A stretch of DNA of 54,428 bases from Burkholderiaceae bacterium (GTDB lineage: Bacteria > Pseudomonadota > Gammaproteobacteria > Burkholderiales > Burkholderiaceae_C). This document shows positions 1 to 7,865 of the stretch, in pieces; positions within the stretch are counted from its first letter, which is position 1; each line of letters opens with the position of its first letter. The notes below the pieces were generated by a model. It was not told where the DNA came from. It worked only from the letters and a program-made list of their open reading frames with translations, and did no database searches. The stretch covers positions 1-54,428 of the forward strand of contig JAFALA010000016.1 in NCBI GenBank assembly GCA_019234815.1. The letters are read 5' to 3'. The translations under genes and the position numbers were made by a program.

Positions 1-147
1 TCGGCCATGAACGAGATTGAGTGACTGGCGGGAAAGGTAGCGTGCCGCTGCGCGACCTGAACGCGAGATTCAAATCAGACGGCTAAGCATGTAGAACTGC
101 CTGGTGATGGCTTACGGACGCGGGTTCAATTCCCGCCGGCTCCACCA
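1..147 (+). ncRNA. ssrA: tmRNA (ssrA), 3' part
   Basis: The window opens inside the transfer-messenger RNA gene, which rescues stalled ribosomes. The 3' end has the T-arm CGGGTTCAATTCCCG and an encoded acceptor end GGCTCCACCA ending at 147. Upstream, GGCTAAGCATGTAGAACTGCC at 81-101 matches the segment before the acceptor half of bacterial tmRNAs. There is no room for the D-arm and anticodon arm of an ordinary tRNA. The 5' half and the tag reading frame lie outside the window. An integrase follows directly, as is common because tmRNA 3' ends are frequent integration targets. Confidence 0.88.
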
Positions 148-182
148 TTTACGGGTCCGCATAGGACCATAAAAGACCGGAA

Positions 183-218
183 GACCCAAGTAAATCAACG
201 ACTTGGGCCTTTTTCTTT
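183..218 (+). terminator. Rho-independent terminator after ssrA
   Basis: CCCAAGT (185-191) pairs with ACTTGGG (201-207) around a 9-nt loop and is followed by CCTTTTTCTTT. It sits 36 bases after the tmRNA end and probably ends its transcript. A direct repeat GTCCGCATAGG (155-165 and 219-229) brackets it. Confidence 0.7.
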
Positions 219-230
219 GTCCGCATAGGG

Positions 231-323
231 CCGGGTAAGAGCACTTGCAGCCATCAATCGACCGGGTAACATACCGGGTAACTGGCCTCTGAGGCTGTTA
301 CCCAACGTGGAGTTACCCGGTAT
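231..323. promoter_or_regulatory. Repeat cluster before the integrase (arm-type or operator sites)
   Basis: The motif ACCGGGTAAC occurs at 261-270 and 273-282, with a partial copy CCGGGTAA at 231-238. It recurs inverted as GTTACCC at 297-303 and GTTACCCGGT at 312-321. The 12-mer ATACCGGGTAAC (271-282) is exactly the reverse complement of GTTACCCGGTAT (312-323), which overlaps the integrase start codon. Between the tmRNA 3' end and an integrase gene, such clustered sites suit integrase arm-type binding or autorepression. The role is inferred from position only. Confidence 0.6.
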
Positions 324-1620
324 GGCTGCAAGCGACAAGCTCACGGACAAGGCGATCAAGGCTGCGATCAAGGCCGCCACTGAGGCGGGCAAGGCTCGCA
401 AGATCAATGACGGCAATGGCCTCGTTCTTGAGGCGCGGCCGACAGGTGTCGGCTGGTGGCGCTTTCGCTATTGGCTGGATAGCCGTGAGGGGATGCTGAG
501 TCTTGGCGTTTACCCTGATGTTGGATTGAAAGACGCCCGGGAGCGTCGCGACGACGCGAAGCGCCAAGTCGCAGCTGGCCAAGACCCGAGCACCGAGCGC
601 AAGGTGGCGAAGGCTGCGCGCGTGGCGCGGGCAGCGGTCGATCGGTTGGTGGACGAGGGCAAGCCCGTACCGGGCACGTTCGAGCACACGGCGCGTGAAT
701 GGCTGACGACGGTGCATCAGGCCAAGGTCAGTGCCGGCCACGCTGACCGGACGCGCATTCGCCTTGAGCAAGATGCTTTCCCATGGATTGGTCGTCGGCC
801 CATTGGCGAAATCCAGGGACCAGAGTTGCTGGCAATGCTGCGTCGGATAGAGGCCCGCGGCGCGATTGAAACCGCGCACCGACTCAAGGACTCCTGCGGA
901 CAGGTCTTCCGCTATGGCGTGGCGTGTGGTTTGTGTGAGCGAAACCCTGCTGCTGATCTTCGCGACGCACTGCAGCCGGTCCTGTCCCGCCATCACGCGG
1001 CCATCATCGAACCCAAGCAGGCCGGGAAGCTGCTGCGTGACATCGAAGAATACCAAGGGCACCCGATCACTAGGGCGGCTTTAAGACTGTCAGCAATGCT
1101 GTTGTTGCGGCCGGGCGAGTTGCGGCACATGGAGTGGGCTTGGATCGGTACCGAGAATGCGATGCTCACAGTGCCGGCCACGGCAATGAAACGCACCAGG
1201 GCAGGCAAGGAGTCCGGCGCACCGCACATGGTGCCCCTGGCCGCGCAGGCTTTGGTGGTGCTGAGCCAACTGCGCCAGATCACCGGAACCGGCCGCTATG
1301 TTTTTCCCGCACTTACGAGTAAGACACGGTGCATGTCCGAAAATACTGTACGCAGTGCCTTGCGTCGGATGGGCTATGCCAACGACGAGATGACTGCACA
1401 TGGCTTCCGAGCGATGGCGCGCACGATGGCCGCCGAACGACTAGGCGTAGCGCCCGAGGTCATTGAGGCGCAACTTGCTCATGCTGTATCCGATGCCCTG
1501 GGTCGAGCTTACAACCGTACCCAGTTCCTGGAGCAGCGGCGCGACCTTATGCAGCAGTGGGCTGATTATCTAGACCGGCTGCGCGATGGTGCGCAAGTCA
1601 TTGAGTTCCGCAGCGCCTGA
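322..1620 (+). CDS. Tyrosine site-specific integrase
   Basis: A 432-aa P4/phage-type tyrosine recombinase that would integrate the island at the 3' end of ssrA. The N-terminus (KLTDKAIKAA, then GWWRFRYW and LSLGVYPDVGLKDAR) is the arm-binding domain of this family. The central region (EHTAREWL onwards) is the core-binding domain. The C-terminal catalytic domain shows LLRPGELRHMEW with the first Arg, MTAHGFRAMARTMA with the His-x-x-Arg box, and QLAHAVSDALGRAYNRTQF with the second His and the catalytic Tyr. The ATG at 322 is chosen over a GTG at 307 because GGAG lies 9 bases upstream and the family starts here. No excisionase gene is visible. Confidence 0.93.
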   Translation: MAASDKLTDKAIKAAIKAATEAGKARKINDGNGLVLEARPTGVGWWRFRYWLDSREGMLSLGVYPDVGLKDARERRDDAKRQVAAGQDPSTERKVAKAARVARAAVDRLVDEGKPVPGTFEHTAREWLTTVHQAKVSAGHADRTRIRLEQDAFPWIGRRPIGEIQGPELLAMLRRIEARGAIETAHRLKDSCGQVFRYGVACGLCERNPAADLRDALQPVLSRHHAAIIEPKQAGKLLRDIEEYQGHPITRAALRLSAMLLLRPGELRHMEWAWIGTENAMLTVPATAMKRTRAGKESGAPHMVPLAAQALVVLSQLRQITGTGRYVFPALTSKTRCMSENTVRSALRRMGYANDEMTAHGFRAMARTMAAERLGVAPEVIEAQLAHAVSDALGRAYNRTQFLEQRRDLMQQWADYLDRLRDGAQVIEFRSA

Positions 1621-1748
1621 TACGGCAATAGTCATCCCCTCCACCCGGTCCGCTAGTACTCGCTGGAAAATGCAGAATGCGCTACAGCCGGAAATGACCC
1701 TGAGCGGACATTGGCAGGCTTTACTGGGGCATGCCGAATTGTTGATAT

Positions 1749-3077
1749 TTAGAGACGCGCACGTATCCACCGATCAATGTGACCGAATGTGCGGAGATCG
1801 TCATATATTAGGGAATGCCGTAGAGGGATGGAATTCCCAGTTGCCCATTTGCCGGAATCTTCCGTCGCGCTTAGCTGTACCACAGTCCATTCGCCCGAAG
1901 GGACGGTTTCGATAGAAAAATGAATGAATAGCGCAAGAGGAGATAGGCGTCCAAATGAAATTCCACTAAATACGCCGAATATAAGGCTTAATACACCAAT
2001 AAATATTGTTAAAGCACCAATGCTGTAGAGAATCATGAGCCATAAATTCCTGATTTCTTTAAATGTTGAGGCGCCAATCCACTCGATTGCATTTACGGCT
2101 GGGGTTTCGAGTCCGCACACACGAAACCCATAGCAGGCAGTTGCGGATATGGCAAACCAAATCAAAACAGATGTTAGCAAAAGTATTTGTGGTTTAACTA
2201 TTCCTCGAATTAATTGCCTCAAACAACTAATTATTTTGCTTGGCCCTCCTTTGTGATTATTTAATTTCAAAATGTGGAGTACTTGAAGGGTACGTAAGAT
2301 AAATCTAGAAAACCTTTCGACGATGGTTCCGATGAAGTGTGCAAAATTTAGTGCGGATCCAGCCTCATCTCCATCCATTCTTAGGAATAGGCATTTAGTT
2401 TGGTCCAAATTAGGGAATTCGTATTTATGGACAAACTTACAGATTTCGGCATTTAATTCTTGTTCCGGTCGATCAACTTGCTTGGCAAGTCGCCAAAACA
2501 CCACTCCAATAATTAAAAGGATAGTGCATATTTCTATCGCCAAGTCAGAGTCTTCAGGCCATGAATGTGTCTTAATTAGATCGGGGACAAATAGAGCGCT
2601 AAATAGTATTAGGAAGTATGAGCTTATGAGCATTAAGAAGGCGCCACCCTCTCGCATCGATTTTATCATTATTGACGCAACCGCGGTTGGAATGGCCTTA
2701 ATAAACGGTGTCGACATAAATATGGCGCCGTCAACGAATGAGTGAATGGCGGGGTTTTGTTGTAACGCCATTGCGGAGACCGTGCCTCCGTGACTGTGGC
2801 TAATAATAAATCGACGTCGATTAGGGAATTTTTCAGCAAGATTAAAAATAATTGCACTTAAAGATGCGGCAGCCTTTTGTCTTGATTCGTGACTATTATT
2901 TCCAGACCATTTGTATTGAATGAATGTAATGTCGGATTGTATTTGATTTAATAGATTGCGGCACAGCAATGATATATCTGGATTAGTCCAATTCGCGCCA
3001 GTGGCCCATGTGCCATGTACAAGGATGATGTCAATGCCATTCTTTTCTTTGATTTGATTTGTGTCTTTTTTGTCCAT
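1749..3077 (-). CDS. Membrane-embedded alpha/beta hydrolase, island cargo
   Basis: A 442-aa protein of unknown function. The N-terminal half is an alpha/beta hydrolase: the oxyanion segment VHGTWA (20-25), a YKWSGNNSHESR block typical of a poorly studied hydrolase group, and the nucleophile elbow SHSHGG with Ser95. Hydrophobic segments lie near 147-167, 182-197, 297-316 and 346-373. The candidate acid (Asp235 or Asp237 in MDGDEAG) and candidate His421 are separated by the last two segments, so the hydrolase domain seems to carry a membrane insertion. The ATG at 3077 follows GGGAG at good spacing; a TTG 14 codons upstream is less likely. The gene is much richer in A+T than its surroundings, a sign of transfer. 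A membrane lipase or toxin-like effector is possible but unproven. Confidence 0.72.
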   Translation of the reverse strand: MDKKDTNQIKEKNGIDIILVHGTWATGANWTNPDISLLCRNLLNQIQSDITFIQYKWSGNNSHESRQKAAASLSAIIFNLAEKFPNRRRFIISHSHGGTVSAMALQQNPAIHSFVDGAIFMSTPFIKAIPTAVASIMIKSMREGGAFLMLISSYFLILFSALFVPDLIKTHSWPEDSDLAIEICTILLIIGVVFWRLAKQVDRPEQELNAEICKFVHKYEFPNLDQTKCLFLRMDGDEAGSALNFAHFIGTIVERFSRFILRTLQVLHILKLNNHKGGPSKIISCLRQLIRGIVKPQILLLTSVLIWFAISATACYGFRVCGLETPAVNAIEWIGASTFKEIRNLWLMILYSIGALTIFIGVLSLIFGVFSGISFGRLSPLALFIHFSIETVPSGEWTVVQLSATEDSGKWATGNSIPLRHSLIYDDLRTFGHIDRWIRARL

Positions 3078-3317
3078 GCTGTAATTTCTCCCAAAATTAC
3101 CTAGACCAAACAAATTCAAACGATATTGCCACAGTTTTCAATTTCAAATACCATTGAACTGATTTTCTTTCCCTGGAAATAAGGATGAATCATAGGGGTT
3201 AGAAAGATTTTCATCAATTAAATGGCCATTTCGTGGTTTTAAGTGACCTTCAACTTAGATGTGAAATTCATTGACGAGAGAAAACTTTTACTTGCTCTCA
3301 ATGAAAAGGACCTAAGC

Positions 3318-4529
3318 CTACTTCACTCGAACATCTTGATTCAGAGAGACATGAGGAGGTTTTCCGTGCGTCCGGATTACTTGCCAACCGTTCCATCTTA
3401 CGTTGTTGAGATCTAAGTCTTGCTCCGCAATGCACATTAATGTCTGAAATTGATTCAGTGGATCGAGTAAGTGATGAGAGTAGAAGTCAAAGAAACCGTC
3501 GAAAATGACTGACACTGATTCATCGAGAATAAGGAGTGTGGGGCAGTATTTTCCAGACAGTCGGGCGGCCGCAGTCGAAAACTCAAGTAGTATTCTCTCC
3601 TTTTCGCGGCCACTTAGGTTTCGGAGCGGTAATCCTGGAGCGGTACCTTGCACGTCTGTAATTAGGGTGTATTGTTCAATATAATTCCCATCGCCATTGG
3701 TATTCAACTCGAGTCGCAGGTTCTGCACTTTGGCATGGGGAAACTGATTTACTTCGTCAATGAGTGAGTTAATAGCAGGCGCCGGCACGTTGAGAGCCTG
3801 CGCAAGCATTTCAGCATCATCAGTGATTGAATAATCAAAACGGCGAGGCTTGAATATCGCAAACCCAATTGGTACAAAAGCTACTGATTTTCCATCTATC
3901 GAATATTTTACCTCAGAGTTTCTAGCCGTCATCTCGAGATTTTGAAGCTTTGGATTTAGCAGTGATAGACGTAATTTGATGGGGTTGTGCTCGGCCGGCA
4001 TCCAGCGATCTAGCTTTGTGCAATCAAAAAGGCTGTTGATCCATTCCACAATTGCCGTCTTGCCAGTGCTGTTCGCTCCATAGATAAGGTTTAGTTTTGA
4101 AAACTGGAACGTCTGTGGCGCAGCAAACAATGGGCTTTGAACAATAGTAAGTTCATGAAGCCAACCAATCGGTGGATACAATCCTTCATGCTCAAGCGAT
4201 ACTCGAGCTTCATGGAGTGCTTTGTAACTAAGTAGCACCTCGGGCGGATACTTAACTCCACCGTTGTTGTCTACTATCTTGGCATGTCGCCCACATAACC
4301 AAATTCCGTTTCCCGGACTCTTAAGTTCAGCAGAGGTGAGCTTCCCTTGTCCCCTTGGACCACCCTTTGACGCGGAGTAGATGTGAGCAGCATAACCACT
4401 ATTCGAGACAAAATTAGTGTTGTGGCCCGGACCGCTTGTCCTTTGATTGCATGTGGGAAAACTGCATTGATGACCCGCGCTGGCGGCAATTAGCTCGCGG
4501 ACTTTTGGAGTGAAATTCTCGCGGGGCAT
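3318..4529 (-). CDS. HNH nuclease / ABC-type ATPase fusion, candidate defence protein
   Basis: A 403-aa two-domain protein. Residues 1-116 form an HNH-like module: C22 and C27 (CSFPTC), AAH49, GGPRG, then N74-GIWLC79 and H82 with D87, followed by the usual K-x-x-HE tail. Residues about 125-403 form a compact ABC/SMC-like ATPase: Walker A GANSTGKT (151-158), signature LSGREKERI (305-313) and Walker B TLLILDES (331-338) with D336 and E337. No H-loop His is evident and the usual long coiled-coil insert is missing. Septu-type defence uses a separate ATPase (PtuA) and HNH protein (PtuB); here similar activities share one chain in the reverse order. The start at 4529 is where the HNH family normally begins; the Shine-Dalgarno is weak. 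Function is inferred. Confidence 0.75.
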   Translation of the reverse strand: MPRENFTPKVRELIAASAGHQCSFPTCNQRTSGPGHNTNFVSNSGYAAHIYSASKGGPRGQGKLTSAELKSPGNGIWLCGRHAKIVDNNGGVKYPPEVLLSYKALHEARVSLEHEGLYPPIGWLHELTIVQSPLFAAPQTFQFSKLNLIYGANSTGKTAIVEWINSLFDCTKLDRWMPAEHNPIKLRLSLLNPKLQNLEMTARNSEVKYSIDGKSVAFVPIGFAIFKPRRFDYSITDDAEMLAQALNVPAPAINSLIDEVNQFPHAKVQNLRLELNTNGDGNYIEQYTLITDVQGTAPGLPLRNLSGREKERILLEFSTAAARLSGKYCPTLLILDESVSVIFDGFFDFYSHHLLDPLNQFQTLMCIAEQDLDLNNVRWNGWQVIRTHGKPPHVSLNQDVRVK

Positions 4530-4867
4530 GTTGATAGGTGTGCTCAGGTAAGCATAATGTGTTACGGGGAGGCAGGTGATGCCGATTAACATCAGAGCTG
4601 GCGTCCCAGCCTTTCTGATTGCGATTGCGGCACATCGACCTGGAGCGACCACTTGTATCGCTGGAGATACCGCTTGCCAGCGACCGCATAACGTGGAGGG
4701 GCCCGGCAGCTTGCGGTATACAGCGGCACGATGCAGGAATCCCAACGGCACTGTACGGCGCCTTGCCGCAATGAGCCCAATTCGACCGATCTGCTATTCA
4801 TCTTCAGCTTGAGCACCATACTTCTTCTCCACGTCCCTGTCCGCGCCGATCGACGCAGGGTGGATGC
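4530..4867. other. Gene-free stretch at the right edge of the island
   Basis: These 338 bases lie between the fusion gene and the flavoprotein gene. GC content returns to chromosomal level here, so the island's right boundary is probably inside. No second copy of the tmRNA 3' end (the expected attachment-site duplicate) and no convincing gene, promoter or terminator could be seen. Confidence 0.5.
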
Positions 4868-6163
4868 CTATTCCAGAAACAGGTTTTTGAGGCCTCTGAG
4901 GCTGACCAGGTGGCCCGGGTCGCTGGTCTCGCTCAGGATGCCGCTCATGCGCTGCAGCAATCGTGCGCTGCGTTGCGCTCGCCAGATGAGTAAATCGACC
5001 AGCCAGGGGGTGCCGTTGATGCGGTTGGCGCGCTCGTACTGGTCGTAGCGCGGTTGCAGTTGCCGCAAATCCTGCTCGTACCGCTCGCGCACCTGGACAT
5101 CGTCAAGCGTGTCGCGACTGTGTGCGCGGACCAAGGCAGCCGCGGCCAACATACCGGTTTCCATGGCCTTGCCTATGCCTTCGCCGGTAAAGGAATAGGT
5201 GGTGCCCGCAGCCTCGCCAATCACCATCAAGCCCGGGCGGCTCCAGCGTGCCCCGCGCAAGGAGAAGCGCAACGGCGCTCCTTTGAGGTCTCCGACCAGC
5301 CGGCCTTCGCGCATCAGAGTTGCCGCGGGCGCGTAATGCTGGCAAAAGGCGTCGAACAGCGTGCGCAGGTTCAGGTCCTTCTTGACGCCTTTGCTGTTCC
5401 TGAGCTCGCGGTGGCTGTCGGTCACGCCTACGCCAATATTGAAGCAATCGTCTGGCGCCGGAAAAATCCAGCCATAGCCGGGCCGGATGGCGCGGTGCCA
5501 GATCACTTCCATGTTCGGAATCTTGCCTACCAGCGTCGGCGCGCGCACGTAGCCGCGCAACGCAACGCCGCTTGGCGCTTGGCGTTCGCAAAGTCCCGCC
5601 ATCTGCAAGGGCCCGGAATTGGCGCCCGTGGCCAGCAAGACCCACTGGGCACGGACCTCGATGCTTTGGTCACCGTGCTTGATCGTGACCCCCGCCACGC
5701 GGCCTGAGGCGTCTTCCAGGACGCCTTCAAACCGATACGACGCCATGAAGCGCGCGCCGGCATCCACCGCGCCGCGGGTCAGGATTTCATCGAGCTCCTT
5801 GCGCGGCAGCACCGCCAAATTGCCGGGTACATCGACGCGTCCTCCCCGAGGTCCGATGCATCCCACATGCGTCACCTGCCGCGCGCGTGCCATCACTGGA
5901 TCCAGCAAGCCCAGGTGCTGCAGGGCCTGATGCGCGTCGGGAATCAGGCCGTCGCCGCAGACTTTGTCGCGGCCGAGCACGTGCTGGTCGATCAGGAGTA
6001 CATCCACGCCCGCCTGTGCCAGCTTGCGGGCGGCCGCACTGCCGGCAGGGCCTGCGCCAATGATGACTGTGTGGCAGGCCAGCGCAGTGTCTGAACGGCA
6101 GTGGGGCAGAAGCATGGCCATGGCGGTGGTGCTTGCGGGGTGTTCGAAAAAGATCGATTGCAT
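4868..6163 (-). CDS. Geranylgeranyl-reductase-family FAD oxidoreductase
   Basis: A 431-aa FAD-dependent oxidoreductase of the geranylgeranyl reductase / aromatic-ring hydroxylase-like superfamily. The N-terminal dinucleotide-binding motif is VIIGAGPAGSAAARKL, followed by an acidic strand end (LLIDQ) and the family signature DKVCGDGLIPDA. The second FAD motif, VIGEAAGTTYSFTGEGIGKAMETG, is near residue 315, where the first acidic residue is Glu rather than the usual Asp. Substrates of this family range from isoprenoids to lipids and pigments, and nothing nearby identifies this one. It is transcribed away from the diguanylate cyclase gene. The first 30 residues before the Rossmann fold are not conserved-looking, so a later ATG is possible. 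Confidence 0.8.
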   Translation of the reverse strand: MQSIFFEHPASTTAMAMLLPHCRSDTALACHTVIIGAGPAGSAAARKLAQAGVDVLLIDQHVLGRDKVCGDGLIPDAHQALQHLGLLDPVMARARQVTHVGCIGPRGGRVDVPGNLAVLPRKELDEILTRGAVDAGARFMASYRFEGVLEDASGRVAGVTIKHGDQSIEVRAQWVLLATGANSGPLQMAGLCERQAPSGVALRGYVRAPTLVGKIPNMEVIWHRAIRPGYGWIFPAPDDCFNIGVGVTDSHRELRNSKGVKKDLNLRTLFDAFCQHYAPAATLMREGRLVGDLKGAPLRFSLRGARWSRPGLMVIGEAAGTTYSFTGEGIGKAMETGMLAAAALVRAHSRDTLDDVQVRERYEQDLRQLQPRYDQYERANRINGTPWLVDLLIWRAQRSARLLQRMSGILSETSDPGHLVSLRGLKNLFLE

Positions 6164-6274
6164 TCATTCTAGGTTTGCCCGGAAACTCGCTCTGCGCGAT
6201 AACGCCGGATCGTCATGGCTTCCATGGCGTCTCGCCGCATGTCGGGCACAGGCCAGCCAAGACCGGAGCACATC

Positions 6275-7234
6275 ATGACGCTGACGGATGCACATGACTT
6301 CGAGACCGCAGGAGCCAAGGCCTTGACCTTATTGCGCAAGCGTTACGGCTACGACTTGTGGATGATCACCCGCCGAGAGGGGGACGACCTGATCACGCTG
6401 CAGGCAGAGGGCGGGGCGCCTTCGGCCAAGGCGGGAATGGTCTCGACATGGTCCGACTCTCTGTGCTATCGCATGGCAAGCAAGAAGGTGCCGCTGATTG
6501 CGCCCATCGTGGCGAATCAGCCTGAACTGCGCGATGCGCCGCTGGCCAAGGCCCATGAGATCAAGGCCTACATCGGCATGCCGCTGACGACGGCAGAGGG
6601 CGAATTCTTTGGGTCTTTGTGCGCGTTCGATGGCGCGGAACAGCCGCTTTTGCCAGCCGACGACCAGGAGCTGATCGAATTGGTCGCGGCGATGCTGACC
6701 TCCATGTTGCGATACGAGCTGCAGCTGACCCAGAGTCGACGGCATGCCGAGCGTCTGGCGGTAGATGCTCAGACCGATGCCTTGACGGGGCTCTACAACC
6801 GCAGGGCCTGGGACGATCTGCTCGAAAAGGAGGAGGAGCGCTGCCGGCGCTACGGGCATCCTGCGGCCGTGGTGGCGCTGGATCTCAATGGCTTGAAGCT
6901 CGCCAACGATACGCTGGGGCATGCCGCTGGCGATGAGCTCATCAAGCGGGCTGCGGCGGCTTTGAGGTCCGCCGCAAGAAATGTCGACATCGTGGCCAGG
7001 CTCGGTGGGGACGAATTCGGCATTCTGGCCGTCGAGTGCGATGCGGCGGGCGCAGGCGCGCTGCGCAGGCGAATTGACGTCAGCCTGGCGTCGGCGGGCG
7101 TCAGCGCCGCATGCGGTTTGGCGGTCCGAAAGCCCTCGGAAGGGTTGCTGGCGGCCAGCCAGGCGGCCGACCGGTTGATGTATGACGATAAGCGCGCCAT
7201 GAAGGCGCTCGGACAGCCCGGCATTTCAGCGTAG
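6275..7234 (+). CDS. GAF-GGDEF diguanylate cyclase
   Basis: A 319-aa cytoplasmic enzyme predicted to make cyclic di-GMP from two GTP. Residues about 5-150 form a GAF-type sensor domain (YIGMPLTTAEGEFFGSLCAFD). A helical linker leads to the cyclase domain (DALTGLYNRRAWDDLL). The active-site loop GGDEF is intact at 244-248, and RNVD at 235-238, exactly five residues earlier, is a canonical RxxD inhibitory site for product feedback. No transmembrane segment or EAL domain is present, so the signal is probably intracellular. The ATG at 6275 has GGAG six bases upstream, which favours it over an ATG at 6215. Confidence 0.92.
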   Translation: MTLTDAHDFETAGAKALTLLRKRYGYDLWMITRREGDDLITLQAEGGAPSAKAGMVSTWSDSLCYRMASKKVPLIAPIVANQPELRDAPLAKAHEIKAYIGMPLTTAEGEFFGSLCAFDGAEQPLLPADDQELIELVAAMLTSMLRYELQLTQSRRHAERLAVDAQTDALTGLYNRRAWDDLLEKEEERCRRYGHPAAVVALDLNGLKLANDTLGHAAGDELIKRAAAALRSAARNVDIVARLGGDEFGILAVECDAAGAGALRRRIDVSLASAGVSAACGLAVRKPSEGLLAASQAADRLMYDDKRAMKALGQPGISA

Positions 7235-7284
7235 CCGCGCGTCGTCGCAGACGACGCCGGGCTCACAATTGTCCGCACACGAAG

Positions 7285-7303
7285 TACACTAACGATTAGT
7301 GTA
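7285..7303. promoter_or_regulatory. OhrR-type operator before ohrR
   Basis: TACACTAACGATTAGTGTA is a perfect 8-bp inverted repeat with a 3-bp centre, 15 bases before the ohrR start. MarR/OhrR dimers bind AT-rich palindromes of this size at their own promoters, so this is the probable autoregulatory site. Confidence 0.75.
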
Positions 7304-7318
7304 TTTGCGTTCAATGCC

Positions 7319-7792
7319 ATGCCGTCAAAGCCGAAGTCTTCCGGGGGCAAGCCGACACGGTTGCCGTATTCCACCATCGACGAGAAGTTGTGCTTCGCGC
7401 TGTATTCCAGCTCGCTGGCCATGCTGCAAACCTACAAGCCCATGCTGGCGGCGCTTGGGCTCACTTATCCCCAGTATCTGGTCATGCTGGTGTTGTGGGA
7501 GGGCGACGGCGTATCAGTCAAGCATCTCGCGGAACGCTTGGGCCAGGACCCAGGTTCCGTCACGCCGCTGGTCAAGCGCCTGGACGAGGCCGGGTTCCTG
7601 GTGCGACAGCGAGATGTCCAGGATGAACGCAATCTGAACATCGAGTTGACCCAGAGCGGTCGCGCCTTGCAGGAGAAGGCGGAGGCCGCCAGCATGAAGT
7701 TCGCGCTGGCCTGCCATCTCACCCTGCCTGAGGGCGAGGAACTTCGCGACAAGCTGGCTGCCTTGAGCAAGACCTTGCGGGCCTCGACCTAG
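7319..7792 (+). CDS. ohrR: OhrR, organic-peroxide-sensing MarR-family repressor
   Basis: A 157-aa winged-helix regulator. Cys25 in DEKLCFALYSSS is the peroxide-sensing cysteine position of OhrR proteins. The recognition region SVKHLAERLGQDPGSVTPLVKRLDEAGFL and the wing with RDVQDERNLNIELT are typical of MarR. Oxidation of the cysteine would release DNA and induce ohr. The gene faces the ohr pair across a shared terminator, and a palindromic operator precedes it. Only one conserved N-terminal Cys is visible; whether it works by the one-Cys or two-Cys mechanism cannot be told with certainty. Confidence 0.9.
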   Translation: MPSKPKSSGGKPTRLPYSTIDEKLCFALYSSSLAMLQTYKPMLAALGLTYPQYLVMLVLWEGDGVSVKHLAERLGQDPGSVTPLVKRLDEAGFLVRQRDVQDERNLNIELTQSGRALQEKAEAASMKFALACHLTLPEGEELRDKLAALSKTLRAST

Positions 7793-7811
7793 CGTGCCAT
7801 ACAAAAAGGAA

Positions 7812-7834
7812 ATGCCCCGGACCAGCCGGGGCAT
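7812..7834. terminator. Terminator between convergent ohrR and the hydrolase gene
   Basis: ATGCCCCGG (7812-7820) and CCGGGGCAT (7826-7834) form a perfect 9-bp stem with a 5-nt loop. On the minus strand it is followed by TTCCTTTTTG, so it fits best as the end of the hydrolase/ohr transcript. The plus-strand side lacks a T run. Confidence 0.75.
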
Positions 7835-7865
7835 GCACAAGCCATGGGCAGGCTTGTGTGGGCGC

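Noticed and set aside
63..147. An ordinary tRNA gene at the left end
   Set aside because: Only the acceptor and T-arm fit; the preceding sequence matches the tmRNA 3' domain and lacks D and anticodon arms.
1586..1915. A 109-codon frame at the end of the integrase
   Set aside because: It overlaps the integrase and the hydrolase in other frames and has no ribosome site or recognisable motif; not taken as an excisionase.
4530..4867. A right attachment site for the island
   Set aside because: No copy of the tmRNA 3' end sequence was found in this stretch.
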